Notes under the pieces: generated by a model | The model's input: only the letters and a program-made list of their open reading frames with translations | Databases searched by the model: none | What the model was told of the DNA's origin: nothing | Position numbers and translations under genes: made by a program | Part shown: in pieces, positions 63,479 through 64,000 of the stretch | Layout of the letters: every line of letters begins with the position of its first letter | How positions within the stretch are numbered: the stretch's first letter is position 1 | Assembly: GCA_021732005.1 (NCBI GenBank) | Contig: JAKFVT010000026.1 | Coordinates: forward strand, 62,001-126,000 | DNA length: 64,000 nt | Reading direction: 5' to 3' | From: Mycobacterium sp. | GTDB lineage: Bacteria; Actinomycetota; Actinomycetes; Mycobacteriales; Mycobacteriaceae

Positions 63479-63576
63479 GGCCCGGATCCTAACGACCCGC
63501 AGCCCACCCGAGCTGTCCCCCGAACGACTGACGGACCAAAGCCGCAAACACGGTGATGACTGTTAGGCTCCGGGCC

Positions 63577-64000
63577 ATGTTTCGGCTGCGGGTGATGGCT
63601 GTGGTCATGTGTGGGCTCGCACCTGTCGCGGGCTGCGGCTCGGCGCCGCACCCCGGTGCTCCGACGGCACCAAGTACCGCGCCGCCGTCGAGTTTCGCCG
63701 CTACGCCCAAGGCTGAAGCGCCCCCGCCGGCCACGCCGCCCGTCGACGCCGAACTCTTCAAGGCGACATCGGACGGGGCGATCGGATACTTCTTCATCTC
63801 GCCGAGCGGCAAGTGGCGCTGCGCGATCCGACCATGGAACGAAGCGGGGTGCAGCGCAGCCACCGGATCCGACCTACCCGTGGCCGGCGCCCCCATGGTG
63901 GCCAGCCACTACGACCAACATCCGGTGGCTCCCAATGTGATTGTCGTGGACGACAAGTCGGCCCACTTCGCGTCCCATGGCGATCCCCACTTCTGGCGGT
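63577..64000 (+). CDS. Lipoprotein, N-terminal part (cut by window edge)
   Basis: Open from ATG 63577 to the end, 141 codons. Lipobox VAGC (Cys20) after MFRLRVMAVVM, a Pro/Ala-rich linker (about 22-50), then a domain starting LFKATSDGAIGYFFISPSGKWRCAIRP with two more cysteines (WRC and AGC). Divergent from the vWA lipoprotein gene, 98 bases between. Not recognised as a named family. Confidence 0.85.
   Translation, partial: MFRLRVMAVVMCGLAPVAGCGSAPHPGAPTAPSTAPPSSFAATPKAEAPPPATPPVDAELFKATSDGAIGYFFISPSGKWRCAIRPWNEAGCSAATGSDLPVAGAPMVASHYDQHPVAPNVIVVDDKSAHFASHGDPHFWR

Noticed and set aside
1..64000. Mobile element, CRISPR array, tRNA or prophage
   Set aside because: No transposase, integrase, direct-repeat array or cloverleaf pattern was found on reading both strands; gene order is ordinary chromosome.

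Overview
The window is high-GC actinobacterial chromosome. Gene content and order point to a fast-growing Mycobacterium (Mycolicibacterium): the first 14 kb matches the M. tuberculosis block around Rv1817-Rv1832, and GarA, SecA2, Sbp with DUF881 partners, a BacA-type ABC importer, Ddn-like and F420-type oxidoreductases and a DesA3 desaturase are mycobacterial hallmarks. I see no tRNA, rRNA, insertion sequence, prophage or CRISPR array. The region is gene-dense; no gap between genes exceeds 300 bases.

Layout. (1) 1-10.1 kb, minus strand: gcvP (cut by the window edge) with a tandem glycine riboswitch in its leader, a ResR-like MerR regulator, a bifunctional nuclease, FtsR, GarA, GcvH, DUF881-Sbp-DUF881, a CDP-alcohol phosphatidyltransferase and SecA2. 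(2) 10.4-16.3 kb: BacA-like ABC transporter; a steroid-dehydrogenase-like flavoprotein plus VOC protein behind two KstR-type boxes; a TetR/Ddn divergent pair; a secreted serine protease. (3) 16.5-28.1 kb: FAD oxidoreductase, a KhtTU-like cation/proton antiporter pair, sterol desaturase, carboxylesterase, paired SMR exporters, an MFS permease, malQ, Nudix, an LLM-class oxidoreductase and an NTF2-like protein. (4) 28.2-31.7 kb: an MscS channel with a cyclic-nucleotide-like domain, translationally coupled to a membrane class III cyclase homologue. Both have lost canonical ligand or catalytic residues.

(5) 31.8-43.5 kb: the most striking block, eleven minus-strand genes, most joined by 4-base stop/start overlaps. 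It combines a complete peptide/opine-type ABC importer with a cysteine hydrolase, a metallo-beta-lactamase-fold hydrolase, allantoinase, a racemase-superfamily protein with a single catalytic Cys, allantoicase, an unknown protein and an IPNS-type dioxygenase. It reads as a purine/hydantoin (allantoin-like) scavenging operon. A divergent TetR gene lies across a spacer with two copies of the same inverted repeat (CTGTC-N4-GACAG). The TetR gene is followed closely by a PknF-like kinase and an iron-sulfur (6-4)-type photolyase.

(6) 47.5-53.8 kb: small secreted protein, PF10118-type metalloprotein with a PDR-type ferredoxin reductase, NDH-2-like flavoprotein, a DUF2993-like protein, an AUR1/PAP2 membrane enzyme and an unknown protein. 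(7) 53.9-60.3 kb: two paralogous MarR regulators around a Ddn-like protein and a flavin monooxygenase, then the DesA3/reductase stearoyl-CoA desaturase pair with a TetR gene, and a short relic of a histidine kinase. (8) 60.5-64 kb: dtd and three lipoproteins, one with a von Willebrand A domain; the last runs off the window.

All functions are assigned by reading translations and motifs by eye. M. tuberculosis locus names are from memory of family and synteny, not from a search.
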